Below are positions 54,225-64,000 of a stretch of 64,000 nt of DNA, one piece after another. The DNA is from Nannocystis sp. Lineage in GTDB: Bacteria > Myxococcota_A > Polyangia > Nannocystales > Nannocystaceae. The stretch covers positions 1,065,134 to 1,129,133 of the forward strand of contig JADJRG010000029.1 of assembly GCA_016712315.1 (NCBI GenBank), given 5' to 3'. Under the pieces are notes generated by a model that was not told the origin of the DNA, did not search any database, and saw nothing but the letters and a program-made list of their open reading frames with translations. The position numbers and the translations under genes are program-made. The number at the start of each line of letters is the position of its first letter. Position 1 is the stretch's first letter.

Positions 54225-55516
54225 TCAGCCGGCCGATCCGCGAGCTGGGGATGGCGGCTGGCCGAGGTGGACATCAAGGTGCGGCGGCGGGTCGCTCGAG
54301 GGGGCGCTACCTGTGGCGGCCTCACCTACGCGCGCCTTCGCGGCGAAGTCGAGCAGGTCGGCGGCCCCACGCGCGAGCGTGAGTTGCTGCGCGTGCAGGT
54401 AGCCCGCCGTCGTTTGGAGACGGCTGTGCCGCGCGACCGCCTGCACGAGGTAGATGCTCGCGCCGAGCCGGGACAGGCGCGTCAGTGCGGTGTGCCGCAG
54501 CAGATGCAGGCCGCTCGACGCGAGGCCCGCGCGCCCTGCGCTTGATTGAGCATGTAGGTGATCGAATCCGGCGTGTGCGGCGCTGGACTGTGTTTGGTGT
54601 GTTTTGAGCGCCGGTACAGCACCAAGGGCCCGAGCGGCTCGCTCTGCGATGCCGCGCGAGCGCCTCGCGCAGCGCCGACGTCAGCACGATCCCGCCGATC
54701 GTGCCCCTTGGGCGTCTGCTTGTGGCCCCGGTAGGTGTTGTTCTGGATGAGCACGCTGCCCTCCTTGAGATCGACATCGTTCCACCTCGAGCGCGCAGAC
54801 CTCACTAACCCGAAGGCCAGCATCGAGCGCCAGCAAGACGACGATCAGGTGCTCATCGCTGAGCGCTGCGGCGGCGAAGCAGAGCTCGGCGATCTGATCG
54901 TCGCCGTAGACAGGCTTCTGTCGCGCACGGCCAGCCCGCAGCTTCTCGACCTCGGGGACCGCATCGATCAGCCGCATCCGCTTGGCGACGCGGAGCATCT
55001 TGGCGAGACGACCGAGGATCCCGTTGGTCGTTTCTACGCCCTGCGTCTCACGCAGTTTCGCGCGGAAGGTCATGATCCGATCCTCGTCGATCGCTGCGAG
55101 CGGCAGGGCGCCGAGCTGCGGCCGTAGGTGGGTGCGGAAGGTGGTGCCGTAGTTGTAGCGGGTCCCCATTTTCTGCAGCCTCACATGCTCCGGGCTCCGA
55201 ATCGCTCGCAGTAGAAGCGATCGAGGGTCATCTGCGCCCGGGGCCAGATGGCCTTTTGGACATGTGATGATCGGTGGACCTCGTGGGCCTCCTCGGTCTG
55301 CTTGGTCGCTTGACGGCGGCTCGCTCGGCATCCGGAGCGCGCCCCGAGGATCTTCGGCACCTGGCGCTTCGCCCCATGTGCGGGCTTGATCTTCGCTCAG
55401 CCCGGCAGGCGCGACCAGGCGCTTGCGGATCTCGGGTGCGTGGTGGGGTGCACGAGCTTGACGTCGACGTGCCAGCGGGTGGGGTCGTTTTTGTAAGGAC
55501 GAGTGTGGATGTTCAT
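54225..55516 (-). pseudogene. Tyrosine recombinase, frameshifted
   Basis: Starts MNIHTRPYKNDPTRWHVDVK. A core-binding region follows (GTTFRTHLRPQLGALPLAAI, RAKLRETQGVETTNGILGRL), then Arg I in LLALDAGLRVSEVCALE. After frame changes: DVDLKEGSVLIQNNTYRGHK, GGIVLTSALREALARH, HLLRHTALTRLSRLG (HxxR), and RLQTTAGYLHAQQLTL with the Tyr. At least three shifts spread these over all frames. A separate recombinase from the one at 33091, not a copy of it. Confidence 0.62.
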
Positions 55517-55727
55517 CCTGAGCCGGTCCGGCTGACCGACTGCAATCCCGAAGCCACTCAAGCACGCTTTCGCGAAACCACGCCAGCGAGCACCCGATCT
55601 TAAAAGGCGGCGGCACCTGCCCCCGCGCGACCCGCTGGCGCAGCGCACGGCTCGTACACCCGAGCAGCTCCGCGAAGTCTTCCACTCCGCAAGATCGCCC
55701 CTTGCACGGCTCTCCTTCGACTTTCAT
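55512..55727 (-). CDS. Excisionase-like helix-turn-helix protein
   Basis: ATG 55727 gives MKVEGEPCKGRSCGVEDFAE, then LLGCTSRALRQRVARGQVPP and LAWFRESVLEWLRDCSRS, a MerR/excisionase-type winged helix. In the sequence as given its frame runs on into the recombinase frame, but a one-base shift would end it at the TGA overlapping the recombinase ATG (ATGA). Probable directionality factor or regulator of the adjacent recombinase. Confidence 0.5.
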
Positions 55728-56203
55728 CTCTCCGATCGTGAGCCGGCGCGGCGGTCGCCCCGCAGCACGAGCAGCGGCCCGCCATCCTGACCGGCGCGAC
55801 GTCGAAGACGACTCGATCCACCTCCAACTCAGTAGCGAGTATGGGGACGTGCTCGCTACCCAAGGGGCGGCGAAGAAGCGTGGGGATGTGCATGGCCCGA
55901 TGCTCGATCCCGCGCGGCCTTCATGCCAGTCAAAACTCGCCTCAAGAGATGTGTGCGAACGCAGTAGAGACCTGTTGCCAGACAACCGAGATTACAGGCC
56001 GGCGCTAGACAGCCACGGGGCCGGTGTCAGCGGGAGAGTTCGCGCTGCGCGCAAGAGGGCAAGCGCGCTGGCGGCCTCTAGGGGACCGGGAGGCGGCTCG
56101 CAGGCGGCTCGCAGGTGCCCAGCGCGCGACTGGAGCCCGCGCTTGTGAGTTTTCATAACCATTAGGCGTTGACCCGGCCGGCCGGCCACCGTTTCATAAC
56201 GTC

Positions 56204-56450
56204 ATGTCCAACATCTTCGTGACCTTCACCTCCGCCGCGGGCCAAGTCCGCCTCCGCATGCCGCGATCTGTGGTCATGGTCGAGATCGCCGACGACGCCG
56301 ACACCAGCACCGCCGTCCACGTGCAGACCACCATCCGCCGCCCGGCCAGACGAGCGCGCCGTCGAACGCGTCATCATCGCCACCGCGGAGCAAGTGATCG
56401 AGCAGCTCATCACCTTCTTCCGGGCTCCGCAGCCGGCGAGGTCGAGCTGA
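56204..56450 (+). CDS. Small hypothetical protein (frameshifted)
   Basis: MSNIFVTFTSAAGQVRLRMP, then VVMVEIADDADTSTAVHVQT, continuing in another frame as PDERAVERVIIATAEQVIEQ and LITFF. Protein-like with beta strands then a helix; no family recognised. A one-base change near 56,345 interrupts it. Confidence 0.3.
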
Positions 56451-56542
56451 TCCGATGGTCTCACGGCTGCCGCGGAGTCAGGCCCTTCGCAGGCGCTACC
56501 CGTGGTGTTTGAGGTCCCTGGAGAGCAACCAAGGAGCCCCTC

Positions 56543-57600
56543 ATGACCATCGCCTCGGCCTCTTCCACGCCCAAGGAGCTCCTGCGTCCGCGCGGCCCGA
56601 CCTACGCGGCCGCACGCTGCTCGACCGCTTCCGCCTCGACGCCCTGCTTTCGCCTTCGGCGGCATGGCAGACATCTACGAGGCCCTCGACCTACGCCTGC
56701 GCCGCCGCGTCGCGATCAAGGCGCTGCACCCCGAACACGGCCGCGCCCCGATCAGCGCCGCCGATTTTTTCAGGAGGCCGTGCTCGGCGCCTCAGATCGA
56801 TCACCCCCACGTCGTTCCGATCTTCGATCACGGCGAAGAGCGCGCGCTCGGCGGTGAGCCGGTGCTCTTCCCTCGTCCTGCCGCTTCTAAGGCGTCACCC
56901 TGCGCCAGCGGCCCTTTGAGCCCGCGATGCCGATCGCCGACGCCTTGCGCCTCATGATCCAGCTCCTCGACGGCCTCGCCGAGCTCCACAGTTCGGCGCC
57001 GTGCACCGCGACCTCAAGCCTGAAAACTGTCTCATCGTTCAGCGTCATGGCCGCGATCACCTCATCCTGCTTGACCTCGGCCTCGCAAAAATTCACACCG
57101 GCCCGCTGCCCTCGCTCGCGCCTCCTCGGCCCCCCGGCGCGATGATCGGCACCCTCGCCTACGTCTCCCCGAGCAAGCGCGCGAACAGCCGATCACCCCC
57201 GCCGCCGACATCTACGCCGTCGGCGTGATCTTGTTCGAGCTGCTCACCCGACGTGTACCTTTCCCCGGCACGACCGCCCTCGAGGTGCTCAGCGCCCACG
57301 CCAGCGAGCAGGCCCCTTCTGTCACCGAGCGAGCGCCCGATCGTGGATCTCCGACGATCCGAGGCCCTGGTCGCCAGCGCCCTTGACAAAGATCCAGCCC
57401 AGCGCCCCGCGAGCGCCGATGCGTTCAGCCGGGCACTCGAGGTCGCGGCGGGGCAGGTAGCGGCCTCCGACGACGGCTATGAGCACGCGAAGGCGAGCTC
57501 ACCGCCTGGCGCGACTGCGCCGACCATGAGGCCCCCGTGCGCGCGCGCCTTGCTGCGGCGCAGCACGCCGTATGGCGTCCGCTCGTGGAGCTGATCGAGA
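56543..57600 (+). pseudogene. Ser/Thr protein kinase, multiply frameshifted
   Basis: Spread over three frames: LLDRFRLDALLS, GGMADIYEALDLRLRRRVAI (Gly loop), IDHPHVVPIFDHGEE, ALRLMIQLLDGLAELH, AVHRDLKPENCLIV (catalytic loop), LLDLGLAKIHTG (DLG instead of DFG), MIGTLAYVSP, ITPAADIYAVGVILFELLTR and SALDKDPAQRPASADAFSRA. Shifts go in both directions, so it is a dead gene. It is the most complete relative of the fragments at 32,758 and 47,622. Confidence 0.7.
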
Positions 57601-57655
57601 TCGTAACTGACGCCGCCGGCCCGGCGTGATGGCTCGATCCGACCTCGCAGTACTA

Positions 57656-58296
57656 CTAAGGCGGCACGTCGGGCCGGGTATCGCAATCGAGGTGGGTGCG
57701 GCCGAGCGAGCGGGTCCGGGGGCGCTCAGCGGCAGGGGTCGCCACGAGCTGGCCGCCGCCGTCGGCGGGCATGCCGCCGATGAGGCGGCCGCGTAGGGCT
57801 GCATTGATCGCGTCGATGCGCACGTTGGCGGCGCGACCCTCGGGGTAGAGGCGTCTGCGACCGGTTTGGTGGGGCCGAAGCCGACGGGGACGAGGCGCTC
57901 GCAGGCGACGCCGCGGACGACCAGCCAGCGGGTGACGGCGAGGGCGCGGGCCTCGCTGAGCGCCTGGTCGGAGGCGTGGCCCTCGATGCGGACCAGGCTG
58001 ACCGACTCCCTTGGCGCCGAGGTAGTCGAGCAGGTGGTAGAGGGCAGGGTCGGCGGCGGGGTTGAGAGCGGCGCCGTCGGCGTCGAAGACGATCGGCGCT
58101 GGCAGGACGATCCGCGAGCCGTCGAGCGGGAATTCCGCGGCGAGGGGCGGCCTGGCGGCAGGGGAAGGGTCGGCGGCGGCTGGCGGATCGGCGGCGGATC
58201 GGCGGGTGGCGGATGATCGGCGGGCTGCGGCGGGGCGCCGGGCTTGCAGCCGAGGGCGACGAGAAGGGTGAGGGTGAGGGCGAGGGGGCGGCGCAC
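57656..58296 (-). pseudogene. OmpA-like lipoprotein, frameshifted
   Basis: GTG 58296 gives VRRPLALTLTLLVALGCKPG, a lipoprotein signal, then a Pro-rich linker. The OmpA-like part is in pieces: IVLPAPIVFDADGAALNPAA, VSLVRIEGHASDQALSEARA (peptidoglycan-binding GH(T/A)xxxG/LSxxRA pattern) and LAVTRWLVVRGVACERLVPV. Its end (GGQLVATPAAERPRTRSLGR) runs to the TAG at 57656. At least two frame changes separate these. Confidence 0.6.
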
Positions 58297-58683
58297 CCAG
58301 GGAGGATAGCCGCCTCGGACAGCGAGTGCGCCAGGGTCAGGCGCGGATCTGACTGTCTCGGAGGACATGTAGTGGGTACTTGCTGCGGGATCATCGACGG
58401 CTCGCGGGATCGCGCGGGACCGCCTGCGCGGACGCTCCCGAGGTCGCGCACGCGATGGCCGGCAGGGTGCGCTGGCGATCGTGGCCGCGACCGGCGCCCC
58501 GTGGATCGGCTTCGACGTCGACGGAGCGATCAGAGATCGGCGCCGTGGAGCCGCATCACGACGATGTGGCCGAGAGCGCTCTGCTTACGCTGTCGCCGAC
58601 GTGACGGCACCACCCGGGTCGGGGTCATTTCTGCCATTGGCGCCCGGTCAAGAGCGGAGCCGTCGGCGCGGACCGCCGCGGGC
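58297..58683. other. Intergenic, nothing recognisable
   Basis: No family-like protein on either strand; likely spacer between two minus-strand genes. Confidence 0.35.
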
Positions 58684-59653
58684 TCACGCGGCCAGCAGCG
58701 ACGCGAAGCGCCCCGCCAGCGCCGCCACCTCGCCCGCCCCCAGCCGACCGAGCTCGCCAGGCACGCCGACCTGCGCCGCCGCCGCGCGCGCCTCCAGCCC
58801 CCGCAGCGCCGCCGCGCGCAGCGCCGTCACCTCAGCCGCCCTCCTCACTTAGCTGTCCCAAGAGCCATGTATGCAGATCCCACGCCAGCTCCCCGTGCTG
58901 CGCCTCATCCGCGGCGATCCGCGCGAAGATCCGCCGAAGCCCCCGCGCCTCGGCCGTCTGCGCCCGCACCGCCGCCATCAACGCCGCGAAGCACTCGTGC
59001 ACGCAGCCCCCACCGCGTTGTGGCGCGCCACCCGATCGCCGTCGCCACGCGCGCCTCCGTACGCGCAAGCGCGGCGCCTGCCCCCGTGCCGTTCGGCCAG
59101 CCGCGTCATCCACCGCGTATGCAGCCGTTCATCCGCCGCGGCCGCCTCACAGCGCCTCACCAGCTCTAGCGGCGCCCCGCGCTCGGTCAACCACCCCGCC
59201 AGCTCCTCGAACGCCGCCACGGAGGGAGGCCTTCAATAAGCCACCGCCGCGAAGTAGCGGCCCAACGGATCCGCGCAGCCCTCGTCCGCTGCCTCCACGT
59301 GGTCCAGCGGCCGGCGTCCTCGCAGTAGTACGATCCCGGCCTGTGCAGGTGATCCGCCCCTCTGCGCCGGGCCCGTCGATCTTCGGGCAGCACCAGCTCG
59401 CAGCTCGTCACCTCCATCACGCTCCAACCGCGGCGGTCCGCATAGGAGATCCCCGCACGCCGACTCGCAGGTCCATCCTGCCCAACTCGTCTCTGACGGC
59501 GGCAGAGGTCGACACTGCCCGGAGGCGAGCTACAGCACGGCTCATCGATGATCCAATACTCTCCTGCGGGGGATCACACTCACCCCAGCAGCCGTAGGCC
59601 GCGACCGTCGGCAGGAGCGAGAGCGTCGAGAGCAGCGCCGCATGGACCCGCAT
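58684..59653 (-). pseudogene. Ferritin-like-domain secreted protein, frameshifted
   Basis: ATG 59653 gives MRVHAALLSTLSLLPTVAAY, then GCWGECDPP, an export signal with Cys. Later pieces in different frames: GWSVMEVTSCELVLPEDRRA, DHVEAADEGCADPLGRYFAA, SVAAFEELAGWLTERGAPLE, LVRRCEAAAADERLHTRWMT, CVHECFAALMAAVRAQTAEA and IFARIAADEAQHGELAWDLH. The E...DExxH pairs are the di-iron ligands of the ferritin-like fold. The end (GEVAALAGRFASLL) is in a further frame. Probably a former secreted ferritin-like protein. Confidence 0.6.
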
Positions 59654-59756
59654 TCTCTCATCCTACCCCTGCGCCTCCGCGTACACGAGCACGACCCGCC
59701 CGCGCGATCGCCGCCGCCGCCGCCGCCGCCGCCAGCAGACCTTGCGATGCACCGAT

Positions 59757-60320
59757 GCCTCCGCGCACGCTGTGCTCGTGCCCCCCAAGCCCTCACTTGC
59801 TACGCGCGCTCCTCCTCCTCGCGGCGTGTAGCACGAGCCCACCGCCCCGCCGCCCACAAAACCATCCGCCCAGCCCGCGCCCCTCGTCGCCGAAGCGCCT
59901 GAGCCCGCTCGCGTCGTCGCCAAAGCGCCTGAGCCCCTGCGCCTCAGCGGCACCCTCGAGCATCAGCCCCATGACGCGCGGCGTAAGTCCGTCGAGTCCT
60001 ACCTCGGCGCATTTTCTTCCTCAACGCAGCCGACGGCGAGCGCCACGTGCTGCGGCCCACGGCCGATCACCCGCGCGAAGAGCTGCTCCCGCTTCGCCGG
60101 CCAGCGCGTCGAGATCGCCGCCGAATACACCGAAGGCGAGCTGCCTGATCCCAACGAATCCTACCCGACCGAGCCAGATGGCGCGCCCATGCGCCGAGGC
60201 GCCGGCATGCGCGCGCTCGAGATCCGAGCGCCCCCCGACACCGGCCCGCGACTCGCTCGCGCCTCCTCGGCCCCCGGCGTCGATCTCACCGAGCAGCCTC
60301 GAACGCCTCGGTGCGGCGCG
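59757..60320 (+). pseudogene. Lipoprotein of unknown family, frameshifted
   Basis: A signal-like LLRALLLLAACSTSPP, then after a frame change APEPARVVAKAPEPLRLSGT, RRKSVESYLGAF, FLNAADGERHVLRPTADHPR, FAGQRVEIAAEYTEGELPDP and MRALEIRAPPDTGP. Coherent protein but in at least three frames. An AKAPEP/AEAPEP repeat lies in the linker. No family recognised. Confidence 0.5.
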
Positions 60321-63300
60321 TCGAGGAGAAGATCGAGGTAGCGCCGCGATCGATCAGAGAGCGTGGAAGGGTCGAGGACGAAGGCACGCGAGAGCCATCG
60401 TCTCAGAACGGGACCGTAGACAGTAATGGAGCTCTCTATGGGGAATTGGCGGATGCGGCAGAGGCTCCGCACGCTGCAACCCAGTGCGCTGTGTCGTATG
60501 CGTCGCGCGGTCGCGGGCCTCGGTCCAGTAGAGCCCGGGAGCGCGAGGTGGAGCTTTTCGACGCGGCTTCGAGAGCTCGCCGCGGTGGAGACGTCCTGCC
60601 CGAATACACCGAGCTCCCCTGATGCTCGCGACTCGCCACTACAGCGATCTGCGCGCTCGCCACCAGGATCGCGCGCCCTCTTTCTCCTCTCTTTCCTCGT
60701 CGACGACACGAACAGGGCCGACTCGACCGCGGTGAGCAGGCCCTCGCGGCCCGGCTCGCGGAGGTCCACGAGCAGCCGGGCGCGCCCGCCAGTTGACGAC
60801 GACGACGCCTTCTTCTGGCGCTTCGCCCGCCTGCTCGCACAAAGGGAAACACGTTCTCGACTGCCGGCCTGGACCTCGCGCTCCGCAAGGAGACGACTGA
60901 AGAGCCGGGCAAGAGAGCCCGGCCTGACGGCCTCGACGCGCTCATGCGCCTGTTCGAGCACACAGCCCCGCCAGCGTGCCGCCTGGCCCGCGCTGGGGAT
61001 CGCTCACCGGGGCCCACGCCTCGAGATTTGGGCCGAAGGGGTGCAGGGGAGATCTCTCCCGGAGAGTCTCCTGGTGAAAAAATTTGAGGGGCGGCGCTGC
61101 CCAGGCCGCCGAGTACGACCTCGCCGCCCGGCGAGGGTGATCTCAAGCATCATCGCTGGTTCATCTGCGCGCTGTCCACGTTCGCCTGGCTCACAATCGA
61201 GCAATCCACGCTTCGCCCGGCTCACTAGTGCGCCATCCGCGCTCACCGGCGCGCCTCTCCGAGCACGAACTGTCGCTTGGCCAGAACACTGTCACTAGCG
61301 GCAACGTGTCCATTTCACAGGACACATTGAATCGCCCGGCGCGAAAGGGATCGTTGCCAAGGGAAGCTGTCCCACTGGAACGTACTGACATGGGGCACAG
61401 CGTCATTATCCGCAGCAGCGCCGACCTCTGGGACCTTCTCAGCGCCCTGGGACCCGGCGACAGACACCGCAGGCTGCGGATCGACACAGCGATCAAGCTC
61501 TTTGTCCAGCTGGCGACGGCCTACGCGTCTCCTGGAGCGGCGTAGATCAGGTCAGCAAGGCCTCGTCGCGGCGACCGCGAAGGGTGTTCCCAGGCCGCGC
61601 CACGCGCTCTCCAAGCGCCTTGGCGGCCGAATCAAGGCTGACACCCTGAACCAGTCACCTCCGCGGCCGCCGGGGTGTCGACCGAGCACGCGCATCTGGT
61701 GCGAGACGGAGTTGCTGCCCGACCATCACCTCCTCGTGTTCATCGACGACCCTCACCTCGTCGAGAAACTGCGCGGACGGGCCTCGACTTGCGCGCCGAC
61801 GCTCCCGCCCACCAACCCCAACCCAGAGCGACTGAACCCCTTGACTGTGCACCCACGCGCCCCGCGCGCGGGAGAGCACTCCACGAGTGGACCGACCGAG
61901 CGGCGAAAGCGACACAGGCGCACCCCCTCGTTGGGTCAGGTCACCCGTGAGATCACGCGTTTCTGTGACGCCAGGGCGGGTTTCAGGCTCGCTTATGTCA
62001 CTATTCAGGGCACGAGGCCGCGCAGACCATGGTCTTTCGTTGTTGGGACAGATTGAAGACGCGCGCTGACCTGCTGAATTCCCGGCCCTGGAGCGCGCTC
62101 GAAAAATCGGTTGGCCCTTCTCGCCTTCGGCGTCTACTGATGTCGTGGAGTCTCAACGCCCTCACGGCCCCGGCGCTGCGCTTTGACCAGCCTGCAAGAT
62201 CGCGAGAGGGAGCTCGCGAACAAGGGGAGGTGGAGGCTGCTCGCCACGGAGCGGGCGCGTACGGTGATCCAACGAGAGCGCGGGCGCTTCCAGATGCTCG
62301 CGAGGCCAGGCCCGCGAGGATGAGCGCGCGCTGGAAGAGGCCCAACGAGCTGAACAGGGAGAGACCGCCATAACCTCGATCTGGAGGCGGCGCAGCCCGC
62401 GGAAGCGAAGGCCCGCTTCGACGCCCCAGGTGGCGGCCGAGACCAAAAACTCACCGAAACAGCGGCTCGCGCTTAGCCGAGCTCGCCGAGATAAAGACCC
62501 GCGAGACCCAAAGTTCGTTGAGGATCCCGCGGACATGAAGACCCGCGAGACCCAGAAGATCGAGGACATAAAGGCCAGAGACCGACAAGATCACGCGCAT
62601 GCAGGAGCGCTTCGAGCGCAAGATGGAGGCCGAGAACGAACGGCAGGTCGAGGCTAAGGTCCGCTTCCAGGAGTTCATCCGCGAGGCGAGAAGGTCCGCG
62701 CCGACCAACGTTCTCCTGAGCGAGCGAACAGGTTGATGCGAGATCGCCTTTGAATCTTGCGCCGCGCAGTGCTTCGAGCCGAGCAGTCCATGTCCGATTT
62801 GCCCTCTTCACGGGCGAGTTTTCTCAAATTGTTCAAAGAAAGGGATATGAAGCAACGAATCGCGTAGACATGACGATGACCCAAGAAGAGGCCGCTGAAG
62901 CGACGGTCATGGGCGACCATGATCACCGTCAGTGGACAAGATCCGCGCGGCGGGAGCGCTTTGAGCTCGCCTCCAGGTTTCCTCGCAAGAACGCGGCGGA
63001 ATCCCTGAGCAGTTCATGCTCAGGTTCTAACCGTGGATCCGCGGCAGCCTGCTCGATAACGCCATCTCGGCTTCCTCCGCTGTCGCGGTGGGTGTGGCCA
63101 GTGGCTGGGGCACCCATCTTCGGTCAGCCCCACCCATGGCGTGAAGAGCATCGGCCCGGTCCCCGGCCATCGCGCCTTTGGGTCTGCTTGGGGTCATACC
63201 GCGCGCCCTGGCGAACGAAACCGTCACGGTCCGAACAGCTCCTCAGCCTCGGCGGCCTGATGTTCAGCGCTGGCGCTGCGGCTTCAGAAACTCCTCGTGC

Positions 63301-64000
63301 CCTGATCCAAGCCCTCTTCGGATCGATCAGTCCATGCGTGAACTCCACGCGCTCTCTGAAGCGCGAGCTGCGACCCCAAAGTGCCTGCATCAGCCTCCAC
63401 TGTGAGCGCCTGCGTCTGGCTCCCTGATCGTCCCCCTTGACCTCACCCCCTCCCCCACTTCACCGCCGAGCTCCCCTCGACTTCGACCAAGTTCCTTCCG
63501 CCACCTGCTCGCCCTCTCCTGCAACACCTCTACCGGCTCCTCCGAGCTGGAGAGCTCCCCAGCGGCGCTCCGGGCCGCGTCGGCAAAGCCTGGCGTTTCC
63601 GCCCGCGCCACCCTGCTCCACCGGATCGCCACCGGCACTGCGCTCCTGCCGTGGCTGCCGCTGATGAGTTGCCAAACCTGCCACTCACTGCGGCAAACCT
63701 GGTCTGGAGTGATCCAGTCGTCATCCGCCAGCGCCAGTAGCGGAAAGCTTCCCTTCAACCGTTGCCGCGTCTCTACCGCCGCCGCTTCACTAAACAGCAC
63801 GCTCCTCGACGCTGGAAACCGAGCTTCTTATCGCCGAATACGATGGCCCGATCCCGCGCCGCGAACTCCACTGGGCTTCACTTCCTCGCCGAAGCTGTTG
63901 CCGCGCCCACACCGCGGTTTCCCACCTTCGCCGCCTTCGCCAATTTCCACCTTCACGCCCCCTCCGGCTCCCGCCGCTCTGCTCCGACACCCGCAACAAA
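60321..64000. other. Region without a confident gene
   Basis: Coding signals are weak and no family could be named. A plus-strand frame at 61228-61545 (GHSVIIRSSADLWDLLSALG) is protein-like but unsupported. About 62,595-62,733 a coiled-coil tail (QERFERKMEAENERQVEAKV) ends in a stop. About 63,500-63,615 reads HLYRLLRAGELPS, GRVGKAWRF, like part of an excisionase HTH. Base composition is more mixed than in the first 50 kb. Confidence 0.3.

Noticed and set aside
55600..55893. 97-aa minus-strand frame upstream of the excisionase-like gene (MHIPTLLRRPLG...)
   Set aside because: The first about 40 residues look protein-like, but it overlaps the HTH gene for most of its remaining length and has no supporting motif.

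Overview
The window is very GC-rich, with codon third positions almost always G or C in the conserved genes. It carries family types typical of large-genome myxobacteria (Myxococcota): several Hanks-type Ser/Thr kinases (bare, TPR-fused, WD40-linked, and paired with an ECF sigma factor), lipoproteins with Thr/Ser-rich linkers and a myxobacterial Cys-rich repeat, a hydroxysqualene synthase, and IS91-like remnants. The style resembles the Nannocystis/Nannocystineae group, but no marker gene fixes the genus. I see no rRNA, intact tRNA or CRISPR array.

Region 1 (1-6100): an MscS channel entering from the left edge, hpnC, a beta-propeller lipoprotein with no usable start codon, then gene ends and fragments (TPR protein, unknown C-terminus, nucleotidyltransferase C-terminus).

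Region 2 (6.2-22.5 kb): the centrepiece is a complete class 1 DISARM phage-defence operon in the order drmD, drmMI, two small genes, drmA, drmB, drmC. All genes are on the + strand with 4-bp or 1-bp overlaps or short gaps. The two small genes between drmMI and drmA are not DISARM core components: one is an uncharacterised 157-aa protein, the other a DUF1828/DUF1829-like protein. They are translationally locked into the operon, which makes this an extended DISARM and the best candidate for undescribed biology here.

Region 3 (22.6-30.3 kb): a large lipoprotein convergent with drmC, a divergent Cys-rich mini-lipoprotein, and a kinase / ECF sigma / kinase cluster in which two recently duplicated kinases flank a sigma factor.

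Region 4 (30.3-37.1 kb): a mosaic of remnants (IS91-like transposase, RsmB 3' end, TPR, kinase, reductase) around an apparently full-length tyrosine recombinase that is followed by a hairpin terminator and att-like repeats.

Region 5 (37.1-51.4 kb): an OmpR-type two-component system; a haem c/copper-monooxygenase-like gene with three genes behind it; a kinase-TPR gene and its upstream partner; and a kinase/WD40 locus. A 192-bp block carrying promoter region plus signal peptide occurs twice in inverted orientation (39.2 and 47.5 kb), driving two unrelated genes.

Region 6 (51.4-64 kb): almost entirely decayed or frameshifted genes (ABC permease, Lhr-like helicase, 3'-5' exonuclease, Rpn-like nuclease, tyrosine recombinase, kinase, OmpA-like, ferritin-like), and no confident gene after about 60.3 kb. 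Several frameshifts from 39 to 54 kb look like single-base losses in G/C runs, so some genes scored as broken may be sequencing artefacts.
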